From contig NZ_JAZHRT010000001.1 in assembly GCF_036924535.1 (NCBI RefSeq), positions 5,022,001 to 5,086,000 on the forward strand: a stretch of DNA of 64,000 nt. The letters run 5' to 3'. Numbering within the stretch: the first letter of the stretch is position 1; the number at the start of each line of letters is the position of its first letter. The notes beneath the pieces are model-generated. The model was given only the letters and a program-made list of their open reading frames with translations, was not told where the DNA came from and did not search any database. A program made the position numbers and the translations under genes. This document shows, piece by piece, positions 1 to 8,926 of the stretch. Source of the DNA: Bradyrhizobium sp. AZCC 2262 (GTDB taxonomy: Bacteria; Pseudomonadota; Alphaproteobacteria; Rhizobiales; Xanthobacteraceae).

Positions 1-2
1 GC

Positions 3-224
3 TGGGGCACCAACCTCACCAATGATTTCGTCGGCTGCGCGCCCGACGGGTCTGCCGCTCTTGATCCGATCTCGCTGGTTTGCAAGGTGACCTCGGTCGA
101 TGGACGGCCGGCGGTCAAGCTGTCCGACAATCCCGAGAAGGCGACCGGCTCCGCGTCCGAAGTCGAGCGTTATCTGCGCGTGTTCGGCAATGCCGGCCGC
201 GTCCGCACTCCCGTGCACGTCTGA
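3..224 (+). CDS. pncB: Nicotinate phosphoribosyltransferase, C-terminal end (5' cut by window edge)
   Basis: The last 73 codons of a gene that begins outside the window. The enzyme makes nicotinate mononucleotide from nicotinate and PRPP in NAD salvage and acts in the cytoplasm. The visible part carries the C-terminal family pattern: WGTNLTND near the start, PISLVCKV, then [13 protein letters not shown]. The family call rests on this short tail only, but the pattern is distinctive. The stop lies 45 bases before the next gene, on the same strand. I see no clear terminator between them. Confidence 0.82.
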   Translation, partial: WGTNLTNDFVGCAPDGSAALDPISLVCKVTSVDGRPAVKLSDNPEKATGSASEVERYLRVFGNAGRVRTPVHV

Positions 225-269
225 GCTGCGAAATATCCATCCAAGACCAACCGATTTGACGAGCCCCGC

Positions 270-1565
270 ATGCCCGCACCCAAGCCGCCTGCTTTCGAGA
301 CCCTGAGCCTGCACGCGGGCCAGCGCCCGGACCCCGCGACCGGCGCCCGCGCGGTTCCGATCTATCAGACCACGTCCTACGTGTTCCAGGATTCCGACCA
401 TGCCGCTGCGCTGTTCAACCTGGAACGCGCCGGGCACATCTACACGCGGATTTCCAATCCGACGACCGCCGTGCTCGAGGAGCGCCTCGCCGCGCTGGAA
501 GCCGGCGTCGGCGCGATCTGCACGGCGAGCGGCATGGCCGCGATGCATCTGGCGATCGCAACCCTACTCAATGCCGGCGACCACATCGTCGCCTCGGCTT
601 CGCTCTATGGCGGCACCATCAATCTTCTAGCGCATACGCTGCCGCGCTTCGGCATCACGACCACGTTTGTAAAACCGCGTGCGCTCGATGAATTCCGCGC
701 GGCGATCAAGCCGAATACGCGATTGGTGATCGGCGAGACCATCGGCAATCCCGGGCTTGAGGTGCTGGATATCCCTGATGTCGCGCAGATCGCGCATGAC
801 GCGAAGATTCCGCTGTTGATCGACAACACCTTTGCGACGCCGTTCCTGAGCCGCCCGATCGAGCTCGGCGCCGATATTGTGATGAATTCAGCGACCAAAT
901 GGATCGGCGGCCACGGCATTGCGATCGGTGGCGTCATCGTCGATGGCGGCCGGTTCGACTGGCATGCCTCCGGCAAATTCCCCCAGCTCACCGAGCCCTA
1001 TGCCGGCTATCACGGCATTGTCTTCGACGAGCAGTTCGGCCAGGCTGCCTTCATCATGCGCGCGCGCACCGAGGGACTGCGCGACTTTGGCGCCTGCCTG
1101 TCGCCGACCAATGCGTTCCAGCTGTTGCAGGGCGTCGAGACGCTGGGCGTCCGCATGGAGCGCCACATGAGCAACACGCTCGCGGTGCTCGAGGCACTTA
1201 CCGCCAACAAGGCGGTCGACTGGGTGCTGCACCCGGCACTGGAGAGCCATCCCGATCATCAACTCGCAAAACGGCTGCTGCCGCGCGGCGCAGGATCGAT
1301 CGTCTCTTTCGGCATCAAGGGCGGACGCGCGGCGGGCAAAAAATTCATCGAGTCCCTCCGGATGATCAGCCACCTCGCCAATGTCGGCGACGCCAAGACG
1401 CTGGTGATTCACCCCGCCAGCACCACGCATCAGCAGATGGACGCCGCGCAGTTGAAGGCCGCAGGGGTCGGCGAAGAACTGGTTCGGCTGTCGGTCGGCA
1501 TCGAAACCGTTTCCGACATCATCGACGATCTCGGCCAGGCGCTTCGCGCATCGCAGAAGGTTTGA
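270..1565 (+). CDS. metY: O-acetylhomoserine sulfhydrylase (Cys/Met metabolism PLP enzyme)
   Basis: A 431-residue PLP enzyme of the Cys/Met metabolism family. Such enzymes form homocysteine from O-acetyl- or O-succinylhomoserine and sulfide in methionine synthesis. The PLP lysine is K210 in the SATKWIGGHG motif, with D186 in LIDNTFATPF and the SGMAAM turn near residue 88. The length of about 430 and the fold-type I layout favour the MetY (sulfhydrylase) branch over the shorter cystathionine synthases and lyases. The split between O-acetyl (MetY) and O-succinyl (MetZ) substrate cannot be read here. Only three bases separate it from the downstream hydrolase, so the two are probably co-translated. 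I see no SAM riboswitch in the 45-base leader. Confidence 0.85.
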   Translation: MPAPKPPAFETLSLHAGQRPDPATGARAVPIYQTTSYVFQDSDHAAALFNLERAGHIYTRISNPTTAVLEERLAALEAGVGAICTASGMAAMHLAIATLLNAGDHIVASASLYGGTINLLAHTLPRFGITTTFVKPRALDEFRAAIKPNTRLVIGETIGNPGLEVLDIPDVAQIAHDAKIPLLIDNTFATPFLSRPIELGADIVMNSATKWIGGHGIAIGGVIVDGGRFDWHASGKFPQLTEPYAGYHGIVFDEQFGQAAFIMRARTEGLRDFGACLSPTNAFQLLQGVETLGVRMERHMSNTLAVLEALTANKAVDWVLHPALESHPDHQLAKRLLPRGAGSIVSFGIKGGRAAGKKFIESLRMISHLANVGDAKTLVIHPASTTHQQMDAAQLKAAGVGEELVRLSVGIETVSDIIDDLGQALRASQKV

Positions 1566-1568
1566 GCC

Positions 1569-2348
1569 ATGCAGCTTTCCGTCAATGGTGCTGATGTCTT
1601 CGTTGCTACCGGCGGCCGTCCGTTCGATCCGGCGCTGCCTGCGGTCGTGATGCTGCACGGCGCAGGGTTCGACCATTCGACCTGGGCGCTGCACAGCCGC
1701 TGGTTCGCCCATCACGGCTATTCCGTGCTGGCGCCGGACTTGCCGGCGCACGGGCGCTCGTCGGGTGCGCCGCTTCCGACCATTGCCGACATGGCCGACT
1801 GGACCGCCGCGTTGCTCGATGCGGCCGGCGCACCCAAGGCAAGACTGGTCGGCCACTCGATGGGATCGCTGATCGCGCTGGAGGCGTCGGCGCGGCATCC
1901 CGACAAGGTTTCCGGCCTGAGCTTGATCGGCACCGCCGCCGCGATGACGGTGGGGCCCGATCTGCTCAAGGCCGCTGAGTTCAACAATCCCGATGCCATC
2001 GACATGGTCTCGATCTGGGGTCTCGGCTTCAAGGCCGAACTCGGCGGCAGCCTCGCGCCGGGGCTTTGGATGCATCAGGGCGCGCAGCGCGTGCTGCAGC
2101 AGACGCGGCCGGGTGTGCTGTACAATGACCTCAATGCCTGCAACGCCTATCAGGGCGCGCTCGCTGCCGCCGCGCAGGTCAAGGTGCCCGCCACCTTCAT
2201 TCTCGGCGAGCGCGACATGATGACGCCAGCGAAGGCCGGCAAGACTCTCGCGGCAGCGACGCCGAATTCACGCACTGTCGTGGTGCCCGGCGCCGGCCAC
2301 ATGATCATGGCCGAGGCGCCTGACGAGTTACTGGCGGCGTTGCGGTAG
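1569..2348 (+). CDS. Alpha/beta hydrolase
   Basis: A 259-residue single-domain alpha/beta hydrolase. Visible features are the oxyanion-region motif LHGAGFDHSTW near residue 29, the nucleophile elbow GHSMGS with S97, an acid D216 in GERDMM, and H244 in GAGHMIM. This is a complete Ser-Asp-His triad. There is no signal peptide, so it should be cytoplasmic. A GAAGG sequence about nine bases before the ATG, inside the end of the sulfhydrylase gene, is a good ribosome site. Its substrate is unknown. Coupling to a homocysteine-forming enzyme hints at ester or thioester hydrolysis, but that is inference. Confidence 0.8.
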   Translation: MQLSVNGADVFVATGGRPFDPALPAVVMLHGAGFDHSTWALHSRWFAHHGYSVLAPDLPAHGRSSGAPLPTIADMADWTAALLDAAGAPKARLVGHSMGSLIALEASARHPDKVSGLSLIGTAAAMTVGPDLLKAAEFNNPDAIDMVSIWGLGFKAELGGSLAPGLWMHQGAQRVLQQTRPGVLYNDLNACNAYQGALAAAAQVKVPATFILGERDMMTPAKAGKTLAAATPNSRTVVVPGAGHMIMAEAPDELLAALR

Positions 2349-2370
2349 CAGCAATCGAACTCCGCTCTCA

Positions 2371-2474
2371 CCCCTCATCCTGAGGAGCAGGCGCGAGCCT
2401 GCGTCTCGAAGGATGCAGGCCGGTCTGTGGCCTCATGGTTCGAGACGCCGCTTCGCGGCTCCTCACCATGAGGG
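2371..2474. repeat. Palindromic intergenic repeat (CCTCATCCTGAGGAGC type)
   Basis: Nested inverted repeat between two convergent genes. The outer arms at 2372-2388 and 2458-2474 match at 15 of 17 positions. The inner arms are GCGTCTCGAA at 2401 and TTCGAGACGC at 2439. Related copies lie at 26234, 29591 and 30195 in this window. It probably folds as RNA on either strand and may end transcription of both genes. Confidence 0.8.
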
Positions 2475-2481
2475 TTTGATA

Positions 2482-3504
2482 TTACTGCCGCGCGGCCGGC
2501 TTGCGCTCGATGGGATGAATATCGATCGCACGCAGCCTTCCCATTCGCAGCACGTCCATCGCCAGCGTGCGACCGATGCGGTCGCGATCGAGGGCGCGGA
2601 TCAGGTCGTCGACGCCGTTGATCTCGACGCCGTCGAGCTTGATCACGACGTCGCCCGGCAACAGGCCGGCCTTCTCGGCCGGGCTATCCGGCTCGATCTG
2701 CGCCAGTAGTGCGCCCATCTTGTTGTCGACGCCGGCGACCACGGCGTGCCGACGCGGGATCGGCACGGTCTGGCCGGCAACGCCGATATAGGCGCGGCGG
2801 ACATAGCCGTGGCGGATGATCTCGGACAGCACGAACTGCGCGGTGTTACTGGCGACCGCAAAACAGATGCCTTGCGCGCCGTTGATGATGGCGGTGTTGA
2901 TGCCGATGACTTCCGCCGCTGACGACACCAGCGGCCCGCCGGAATTGCCCGGGTTGAGCGCGGCGTCGGTCTGGATCACGTCCTCGATGGTCCGCCCGCT
3001 CACCGAGCGGATCGAACGGCCAAGCGCCGACACCACGCCGGCCGTTACCGTCGATTCAAAGCCGAGCGGATTGCCGATCGCCACCACCAACTGGCCGCGG
3101 CGCAGGCTCTTGGAATTGCCGAGCGAGGCGTAACGCAGATCGCGCGCCCCATCGGCCCGCAGCAGCGCGAGGTCGGTATCGGGATCGACGCCGAGCACGT
3201 GGGCATCGGTGACGAAGCCCTCGATGTCGCGCAGGCGGATTTCTTTCGACGATCCGACCACATGGCTGTTGGTCAGCACCAGGCCGTCCGGCGAGATCAC
3301 GATGCCCGAGCCAAGTCCGCCGCGCTCACGCACGCTGCGCACCTTCGGCCCGGTCTCGACGCGCACGACGGCAGGACCGACGCGTTCGGTCACGTCGATC
3401 ACGGCATTGGAATAGGCATCGAGCAGAACCTGGTCGTTTGCAGGGGTGGGTTCCGCGGCCGATGACAGCCCGTCATCGGCAATATCTGAGGTAAAATCCA
3501 ACAT
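2482..3504 (-). CDS. HtrA/Deg-like S1C serine protease with one PDZ domain
   Basis: A 340-residue trypsin-like protease followed by a single PDZ domain (about residues 245-330). The triad is H81 in LTNSHVV, D111 in DTDLALL and S188 in GNSGGP. Unlike periplasmic DegP or DegS, the N-terminus has neither a signal peptide nor a membrane anchor, so cytoplasmic location is predicted. The ATG is preceded by GAAGGAATC, which supports this start. A role in protein quality control is the family expectation. The target is unknown. Confidence 0.88.
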   Translation of the reverse strand: MLDFTSDIADDGLSSAAEPTPANDQVLLDAYSNAVIDVTERVGPAVVRVETGPKVRSVRERGGLGSGIVISPDGLVLTNSHVVGSSKEIRLRDIEGFVTDAHVLGVDPDTDLALLRADGARDLRYASLGNSKSLRRGQLVVAIGNPLGFESTVTAGVVSALGRSIRSVSGRTIEDVIQTDAALNPGNSGGPLVSSAAEVIGINTAIINGAQGICFAVASNTAQFVLSEIIRHGYVRRAYIGVAGQTVPIPRRHAVVAGVDNKMGALLAQIEPDSPAEKAGLLPGDVVIKLDGVEINGVDDLIRALDRDRIGRTLAMDVLRMGRLRAIDIHPIERKPAARQ

Positions 3505-3585
3505 GGCGAGATTCCTTCGGCTTCATCAGATGGTGGCCGGGAACCGCCGGTGCAAGATGCCCGCAGCCCGCGCAGGGCTGGCCTG

Positions 3586-4032
3586 CTAGGGCGCCCGCCG
3601 GAGCGTCGCCTGCCGCACCCTGACGGGATCGAGCAGCGACCAGTCGCCCTCGTTCAGCGTGTAGCCCTTGGGGAACGGTGCGCGCAACTCGAGCCCGAGC
3701 GAGCGCAGCACGCGCTCATCGCGGTAGTAGCATTGCAGGACGACGCGGACGAGCGTCGCCGCCGCAGCGCGCCCCGTGGCGCGGAACTCATTCGCAACGC
3801 CATCGCGTTTGGCCGTATCGAGTTCAGCCAGCGGTTGGCCGGCGAGACGCGCCAGATGATCGAGCGCCTGCGCAACCAGCGCGGCGTCGCGGCCGAGCGT
3901 CGTCAGCATGTCGGCCTGGATCGCCGGATCGTCCGCGCCGGGCACCTTGTACTCTTCGCTGGCGGGAACAATCATCGCAGCGACGGTGCGGAGATCGTCG
4001 CGTTGGGCTGAGGTCAGTTCATTTGCGGACAT
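3586..4032 (-). CDS. Small protein paired with the GMC oxidoreductase (gluconate dehydrogenase subunit 3-like)
   Basis: About 148 residues, starting at the MSANELTS methionine, seven bases after the stop of the GMC oxidoreductase gene. A longer start at 4059 would overlap that gene. The protein is mostly helical, with no signal peptide or membrane segment. Its position matches the small subunits that accompany membrane gluconate/sorbitol-type GMC dehydrogenases, and the AAMIVPASEEY stretch resembles that family. The homology call is therefore partly context. It may be needed for folding or export of the large subunit. Confidence 0.55.
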   Translation of the reverse strand: MSANELTSAQRDDLRTVAAMIVPASEEYKVPGADDPAIQADMLTTLGRDAALVAQALDHLARLAGQPLAELDTAKRDGVANEFRATGRAAAATLVRVVLQCYYRDERVLRSLGLELRAPFPKGYTLNEGDWSLLDPVRVRQATLRRAP

Positions 4033-4039
4033 GGCGGTC

Positions 4040-5641
4040 TCAATCGAAAAGGTTGGCAAGGCGTTGCTTCATCTGGTCGGCGACGTAGAGCGCGATCGCC
4101 TGAATGGTAGAGGTCGGGTTGACGCCGCCTGACGTCACGAACACGCTGCCGTCGACGATGAAGAGGTTCTTCACGTCGTGCGACCGGCCCCATTCGTTGA
4201 CCACGGAGCGTGCAGGATCAGTGCCCATCCGCGCGGTGCCGAGTAGATGCCAGCCGCCCCAGGGGATAGGACTGTTGGTGCAGATGTCGGTCGCGCCGGC
4301 GGCCTCGAGAATCTCTCGGCCGCGCGCCAATCCGTGCTCCATCATTTTCCGGCTGTTCTCGCTGATCGTGTAGTCGATCCTCGGCGCCGGGATACCGTGG
4401 CTGTCCTTCAAGACGGGGTCGAGCGTGACGCGGTTATGCTCTTCCGGGAGATCCTCGCAAATGGCGGAGACGCCCAGCCGATGGCCGTTGAGCTTGCGGA
4501 ACACGCGGTGATGCTCCGCGCCCCACGGCAAAATGCCCTTCTGCTCGCTCGCGACGGCTTCGAACACCGGTCCCGCGCCGCGAACGAACTGAATACCGTA
4601 GCCGCGCACGAAGCCGCGCGAGAGATCGGTGTCGTAAAACTCCTTGCTCCAGAGGCAGGTCGGCGGCGCGCGGTTGCTGTCGGTCGGCTCCTTCACAAAA
4701 CCGTAGATCTGCGCATAGGGATGAAACATCAGGTTCTTGCCGACCAGGCCGGATGAATTGGCTAACCCGTTCGGGAAACGGCCGGAGACCGAATTCAGCA
4801 ATAGCCGCGGCGTGCCAACACCGTTGCAGGCGATGATGACGACCTCGGCCGGCTGGAACTGCTCGACGCCATCCTTGTCGTAGTAGACGACGCCCGAGGC
4901 CATGCCGTCCTCGTTGGTCAGGATCTCGCGCACGCGGCAATGGGTCTTGAGTTCGACGCCGGCGCGGAGCGCATGCGGCCAATAGGTGATGTCGGTCGAG
5001 GCCTTTGCGCCCTGTGCGCAGGCCGGCGTGCAATGGCCGAGGTTGATGCAGCGCGCCCGCCCTTCGTAATCCATCGTCGCAACCGTCGTATCCGACGGCC
5101 ACCAGTGCCAGCCGAGCTTGTTCATGGCCTTGCCGATCAGCGGGCCGGACAGCCCGAGCGGCTGCGGCGGCATCGGCGGGTGCGTCAGCGGCGACATCGG
5201 ATCGCCTGACAGGCCCGATACACCCATGATCCGGTCGTTCTCCTCGAAGAACGGCGTGAGCGCGTCGTAATCGATCGGCCAGTCGTCCGCGACGCCGTCG
5301 AGCGTCTTCACCTTGAAGTCGGAGGGATGCAGCCGCGGCCAGTGCGCGGTGTACATCACCGTCGAGCCGCCGACGCCGTTGAAGTTCACGACCTTGATCG
5401 GCGAGTTGTCGTCATTGATCGGATAGTCCTCGGGCCGGCCGCGGATATTCGGGCTGGTCGACCAGTCGCCGTAGAACTTCGCTTCCCAGTCGCGGCCGGT
5501 GCTCGGATAGTCGGACGGGTTCATCCAGCCGCCCTGATCGAGGCAGAGAATGTGCATCTTGGTTTCGGCCAGGCTCCACGCCACCGCGGCGCCGGACGCG
5601 CCGGCGCCGATGATCAGGACGTCAACGGGATCGTGCTTCAT
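4040..5641 (-). CDS. GMC-family FAD oxidoreductase
   Basis: About 533 residues from the MKHDPVDV start. The upstream extension would read through a palindromic repeat, so I reject it. The N-terminal Rossmann motif is IIGAGASGAAVAW. The C-terminus has the GMC pattern: GGWHLLGTARMG with the probable catalytic histidine, then DGSVFVTSGGVNPTST with the conserved Asn. Family members oxidise alcohols or sugars. An Fe-S or cytochrome partner is not visible here. It lies downstream of a P450 gene on the same strand, 107 bases away, with a hairpin repeat in the gap. Oxidation of an alcohol made by the P450 is a reasonable inference. Confidence 0.85.
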   Translation of the reverse strand: MKHDPVDVLIIGAGASGAAVAWSLAETKMHILCLDQGGWMNPSDYPSTGRDWEAKFYGDWSTSPNIRGRPEDYPINDDNSPIKVVNFNGVGGSTVMYTAHWPRLHPSDFKVKTLDGVADDWPIDYDALTPFFEENDRIMGVSGLSGDPMSPLTHPPMPPQPLGLSGPLIGKAMNKLGWHWWPSDTTVATMDYEGRARCINLGHCTPACAQGAKASTDITYWPHALRAGVELKTHCRVREILTNEDGMASGVVYYDKDGVEQFQPAEVVIIACNGVGTPRLLLNSVSGRFPNGLANSSGLVGKNLMFHPYAQIYGFVKEPTDSNRAPPTCLWSKEFYDTDLSRGFVRGYGIQFVRGAGPVFEAVASEQKGILPWGAEHHRVFRKLNGHRLGVSAICEDLPEEHNRVTLDPVLKDSHGIPAPRIDYTISENSRKMMEHGLARGREILEAAGATDICTNSPIPWGGWHLLGTARMGTDPARSVVNEWGRSHDVKNLFIVDGSVFVTSGGVNPTSTIQAIALYVADQMKQRLANLFD

Positions 5642-5663
5642 TCTTGTTCCTTGATGTTTCCTT

Positions 5664-5747
5664 CCGTCATTCCGGGGCGATGCGCAGCATCGAACCCGGA
5701 ATCTCGAGATTCCGGGTCTGGTCCTTCGGACCATCCCGGAATGACGG
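5664..5747. repeat. Palindromic repeat (CGTCATTCCGGG type) between P450 and GMC genes
   Basis: Outer arms CCGTCATTCCGGG (5664) and CCCGGAATGACGG (5735-5747) enclose a second palindrome, CCCGGAATCTCGAGATTCCGGG. It fills nearly the whole gap between the P450 stop and the GMC start, so it would sit in the transcript as a strong hairpin. It could lower downstream expression or protect the upstream mRNA. Confidence 0.85.
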
Positions 5748-5748
5748 C

Positions 5749-6975
5749 CTAATTAACAATCCTCACCGGAAGGCTACGGATGCCGCGGATGAAATTCGAA
5801 TAGAGCCGTTGCGGCGGGCCCATAATCTCAAAGCGAAGGTCGCGGTTCAATATTTCCTCCCAGAGAATGCGGATTTGCTGTTCGGCGAGGCGGTCGCCGA
5901 CGCAGCGGTGGATGCCGGCGCCGAAGGCGAGATGCTGGCGCGGCTTGGCACGGTCGATGATGAATTCATCGGCGCGGTCGATCTTGCTCTCGTCGCGGTT
6001 GCCGGAGATGTACCACATCACGACCTTGTCGCCCTTGGTGATGCGGCGGCCGGCGAGTTCGGTATCGCGGCGCGCGGTGCGGCGCATGTGCAGCACCGGC
6101 GTGTGATAGCGGATGATTTCGGAAACCAGGTTCGGGATCAGTTCGCGCCGCGCGCGGACCAGCTCGAACTGCCCGGGATTTTCCACCAGGGCCGTCAGCC
6201 CGCCGCTCATGGAATTGCGGGTGGTGTCGTTGCCGCCGACGATCAGCAGCGCGATCGTGCCGATGAATTCGCGCGGTTGCAGATGGCGCGTGGCCTCGGA
6301 ATGCGACAGCATCGAGATCAGGTCGAAGGTCGGCGGCGCGTCGGCCCGCGCTTCCCACAATTTGCGGAAATATTCGCCCATCTTGACCAGCTCATCGAAA
6401 CGTTCGGTTTCCGAATGCACGACGGCATCAGGCGAATTGACATTGGCGATCGCAACGTCGGACCACCAGGTCAGCCTTTGACGGTCTTCCCAAGGAAAAT
6501 CGAACAGCGTCGCCAGCATCATATTGGTGAGATCGGTCGAGACCCGCTCGACCCAATCGAAGGTCTCGTTGCGCGGCAGCGCGTCCAGCACATCGCATGT
6601 GCGCTTGCGGATCAGTGGTTCGAAATTGGCGAGATTGGACGGCGCCACGATCGGCGCGACGGTGCGTCGCTGCGCGGTATGGCCGGGCGGGTCCATACGG
6701 ATGAAATTTGAGATCTCGCGCCCTTTGGCCTGGTCAGCCACCTGAATACCGCCGAGTTCCGAACTCGACGAATAGGTATCGTGATCAAGCTCGACCGCAA
6801 AAATGTCGTCGTAACGCGTCACCGACCAGTACGGCCCGAACGGTGAGGCCTCGCAAAAATGCACCGGATCGTCACGGCGCAGTTGCGCAAACAACGCCCG
6901 CCAGGTGTCCTCCTGATAAAGCTGGGGATCGCTGACGTCGATCGACGTCAGCTTGCGCTGCAGCGCCCGGGCCAT
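5749..6975 (-). CDS. Cytochrome P450
   Basis: A 408-residue soluble bacterial P450. The heme-thiolate motif is FGAGIHRCVGD with C358. The I-helix oxygen-binding motif is GGNDTTR (residues 248-253), and the ExxR pair is E286/R289. The start was chosen by the strong GGAGGGGAG ribosome site before the ATG at 6975; the much longer open frame upstream is antisense to the monooxygenase gene. No ferredoxin or reductase gene lies nearby, so electron partners must be encoded elsewhere. Divergent from a flavin monooxygenase and upstream of a GMC oxidase, it probably belongs to an oxidative catabolic set for a hydrophobic substrate. Confidence 0.93.
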   Translation of the reverse strand: MARALQRKLTSIDVSDPQLYQEDTWRALFAQLRRDDPVHFCEASPFGPYWSVTRYDDIFAVELDHDTYSSSSELGGIQVADQAKGREISNFIRMDPPGHTAQRRTVAPIVAPSNLANFEPLIRKRTCDVLDALPRNETFDWVERVSTDLTNMMLATLFDFPWEDRQRLTWWSDVAIANVNSPDAVVHSETERFDELVKMGEYFRKLWEARADAPPTFDLISMLSHSEATRHLQPREFIGTIALLIVGGNDTTRNSMSGGLTALVENPGQFELVRARRELIPNLVSEIIRYHTPVLHMRRTARRDTELAGRRITKGDKVVMWYISGNRDESKIDRADEFIIDRAKPRQHLAFGAGIHRCVGDRLAEQQIRILWEEILNRDLRFEIMGPPQRLYSNFIRGIRSLPVRIVN

Positions 6976-7140
6976 CGCTTCCCTCCCCTCCTTCTTTCGC
7001 CGCTTGATGGGCGATCCTGATCCGGACGATAGGGGCAGATGCGGTTGTGAGTAAAGCCGACCGAGACCGGCTAGCGGCAAACCTGCAACCCTGCCACGCG
7101 TCCATGCAGGGTTTGTCCACTGCCGCGAGACCGGATAGCC

Positions 7141-8769
7141 TTGGCGCAAACCACAAGCGAGGGAGCGACGCCAATTCCGGACTACGACGCCATCATTATC
7201 GGCGCGGGCATGTCGGGCCTGTACCAGCTCTACCGGCTGCGCGAACGGGGTTTTCGCGTGCGCGTGTTCGAGGCCGGCACCGATGTCGGCGGCACCTGGT
7301 ACTGGAACCGCTATCCCGGCGCGCGATTCGATTCGGAGAGCTATTCCTACGGCTATTCGTTCTCCAAGGAGTTGCTGCAGGAATGGGAGTGGTCGGAGCA
7401 CTTTGCCGGCCAGCCGGAGACGCTGCGCTATCTCAATTACGTCGCCGACAAGTTCGACCTGCGCCGCGATATCCAGTTTCGAAGCCGGGTGACGGCGGCG
7501 GTTTACGATGAAGGCTCGCGGAGCTGGAGCATTACGCTCGAAGACGGCAGCCAGCACAGCGCGCGATTCCTGATTACCGCGATCGGGCCCCTCTCGACCC
7601 CCACGCTGCCGAGGATCGAGGGTCGCGACGATTTCAGAGGCGCCTCCTTTCATACCGCGCGATGGCCGAAGGAGCCTGTCGATTTCGCCGGCAAGCGCGT
7701 CGCCGTGATCGGCACCGGCGCGACCGGCGTGCAGACCATCCAGACCATTGCAGGACAGGTCGGCCATCTCACCGTGTTCCAGCGCACGCCGAACTGGTGC
7801 GCGCCGCTGCACAACGGCAAGATCGACGCCGAGACGCAAGTGAAGATCAAGGCGGGATATCCCGAGATGTTCGCCCGCTGCCAGGAAACTTTCGCCTGTT
7901 TCCTGCACACGCCGGACCCGCGCGGCGCCTTCGAGGTGTCGGACGAGGAGCGCGAGGCAAACTACGAAAAGCTTTATAGCGAGCGCGGCTTCGGCATCTG
8001 GCAGGGTAATTTCCGTGACATACTGATCGATCGCAAGGCGAATGCGACGATCTCCGATTTCGTGGCGCGCAAGATCCGGCAGCGGGTGAAGAACCAGGCG
8101 GTGGCGGAGAAGCTGATTCCAAGGAATCACGGTTTTGGCACCCGCCGGCTGCCGCTCGAGACCTTCTATTACGAGGTCTACAACCAGGACAATGTCGAAC
8201 TCGTCGACATCACGGAAACGCCGATCGAGCGGATCACGCCCAACGGAATCAGGACCAGCGAGAAGGAGTACGCGTTCGACATCATCGTCTACGCGACCGG
8301 TTTTGACGCCATCACCGGCAGTTTTGACAAGATCGATTTTCGTGGGCTTGGCGGGGTGCGTCTCAGGGACAAATGGAAAAGCGGACCGGAGACCTATCTC
8401 GGCATCATGGTCCACGAATTTCCCAACATGCTGATGCTGATGGGACCGCACACCGCGCTCGGCAACATTCCCCGCAGCATCGAATACAGCGTCGACTGGG
8501 TCACCGGGCTTGTTCGCTTTGCGATGGAAAAGGGTTTGACGCGGCTGGAGGCGACGCCGGAGGGCGTGCAATCCTGGACCGACCACGTCAAGGCGCTCGG
8601 CGAAGGCCTGCTGTCCAACGAGGTCAATTCCTGGATGACCGGCATCAATTCCAACGTCGAAGGCAAGCAGACCCGCATCGTCGCCCGCTACAGCGGCAGC
8701 GCACCGGCCTACCGCGCAAGGTGCGACGAGGTAGCGGCGAAGCGGTATGAGGAGTTGCGGCTGGGGTAG
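7141..8769 (+). CDS. Baeyer-Villiger-type flavin monooxygenase
   Basis: A 542-residue class B flavin monooxygenase. It has an FAD Rossmann motif IIGAGMSG at about residue 18, the Baeyer-Villiger fingerprint FRGASFHTARWP near residues 164-176, and a second nucleotide motif VIGTGATGVQ for NADPH. The first ATG in frame lies inside the FAD motif, so the TTG at 7141 is the likely start; no strong ribosome site is visible before it. The 165-base gap to the divergent P450 gene should hold both promoters. Such enzymes convert cyclic or linear ketones to esters or lactones with NADPH and O2. Confidence 0.88.
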   Translation: MAQTTSEGATPIPDYDAIIIGAGMSGLYQLYRLRERGFRVRVFEAGTDVGGTWYWNRYPGARFDSESYSYGYSFSKELLQEWEWSEHFAGQPETLRYLNYVADKFDLRRDIQFRSRVTAAVYDEGSRSWSITLEDGSQHSARFLITAIGPLSTPTLPRIEGRDDFRGASFHTARWPKEPVDFAGKRVAVIGTGATGVQTIQTIAGQVGHLTVFQRTPNWCAPLHNGKIDAETQVKIKAGYPEMFARCQETFACFLHTPDPRGAFEVSDEEREANYEKLYSERGFGIWQGNFRDILIDRKANATISDFVARKIRQRVKNQAVAEKLIPRNHGFGTRRLPLETFYYEVYNQDNVELVDITETPIERITPNGIRTSEKEYAFDIIVYATGFDAITGSFDKIDFRGLGGVRLRDKWKSGPETYLGIMVHEFPNMLMLMGPHTALGNIPRSIEYSVDWVTGLVRFAMEKGLTRLEATPEGVQSWTDHVKALGEGLLSNEVNSWMTGINSNVEGKQTRIVARYSGSAPAYRARCDEVAAKRYEELRLG

Positions 8770-8804
8770 CAGTTGATGCGCGCGGGCCACGTTCGTCCCG
8801 TGAT

Positions 8805-8926
8805 CGTCATGCCCGCGAAGGCGGGCATCCAGTACGCCGCGACCTATCGATTCCATCACTGACGTCCCTGGAATACTGGATCACCCGCCCCAGTGCGCAA
8901 TTTGCGCACAAGGTGGGTGATGACGA
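8805..8926. repeat. Palindromic repeat (CGTCATGCCCGCGAAGGCGGGC type)
   Basis: Starts with the hairpin GCCCGC-GAAG-GCGGGC at 8811-8826 and closes with GGTGGGTGATGACG at 8912, complementary in part to the opening CGTCATGCCCGC. I recall this element as frequent between Bradyrhizobium genes; copy number cannot be checked here. Confidence 0.75.

Noticed and set aside
225..269. SAM riboswitch before the sulfhydrylase gene
   Set aside because: The gap of 45 bases is too short and shows no matching fold.
100..306. Small plus-strand open frame over the end of pncB
   Set aside because: It is out of frame with the conserved nicotinate phosphoribosyltransferase tail and has no ribosome site.
6976..8859. 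Minus-strand open frame continuing upstream of the P450 for over 600 codons
   Set aside because: It is antisense to the monooxygenase gene, has no domain features, and exists because GC-rich codon bias removes stops on the opposite strand. The P450 has a strong ribosome site at its own ATG.
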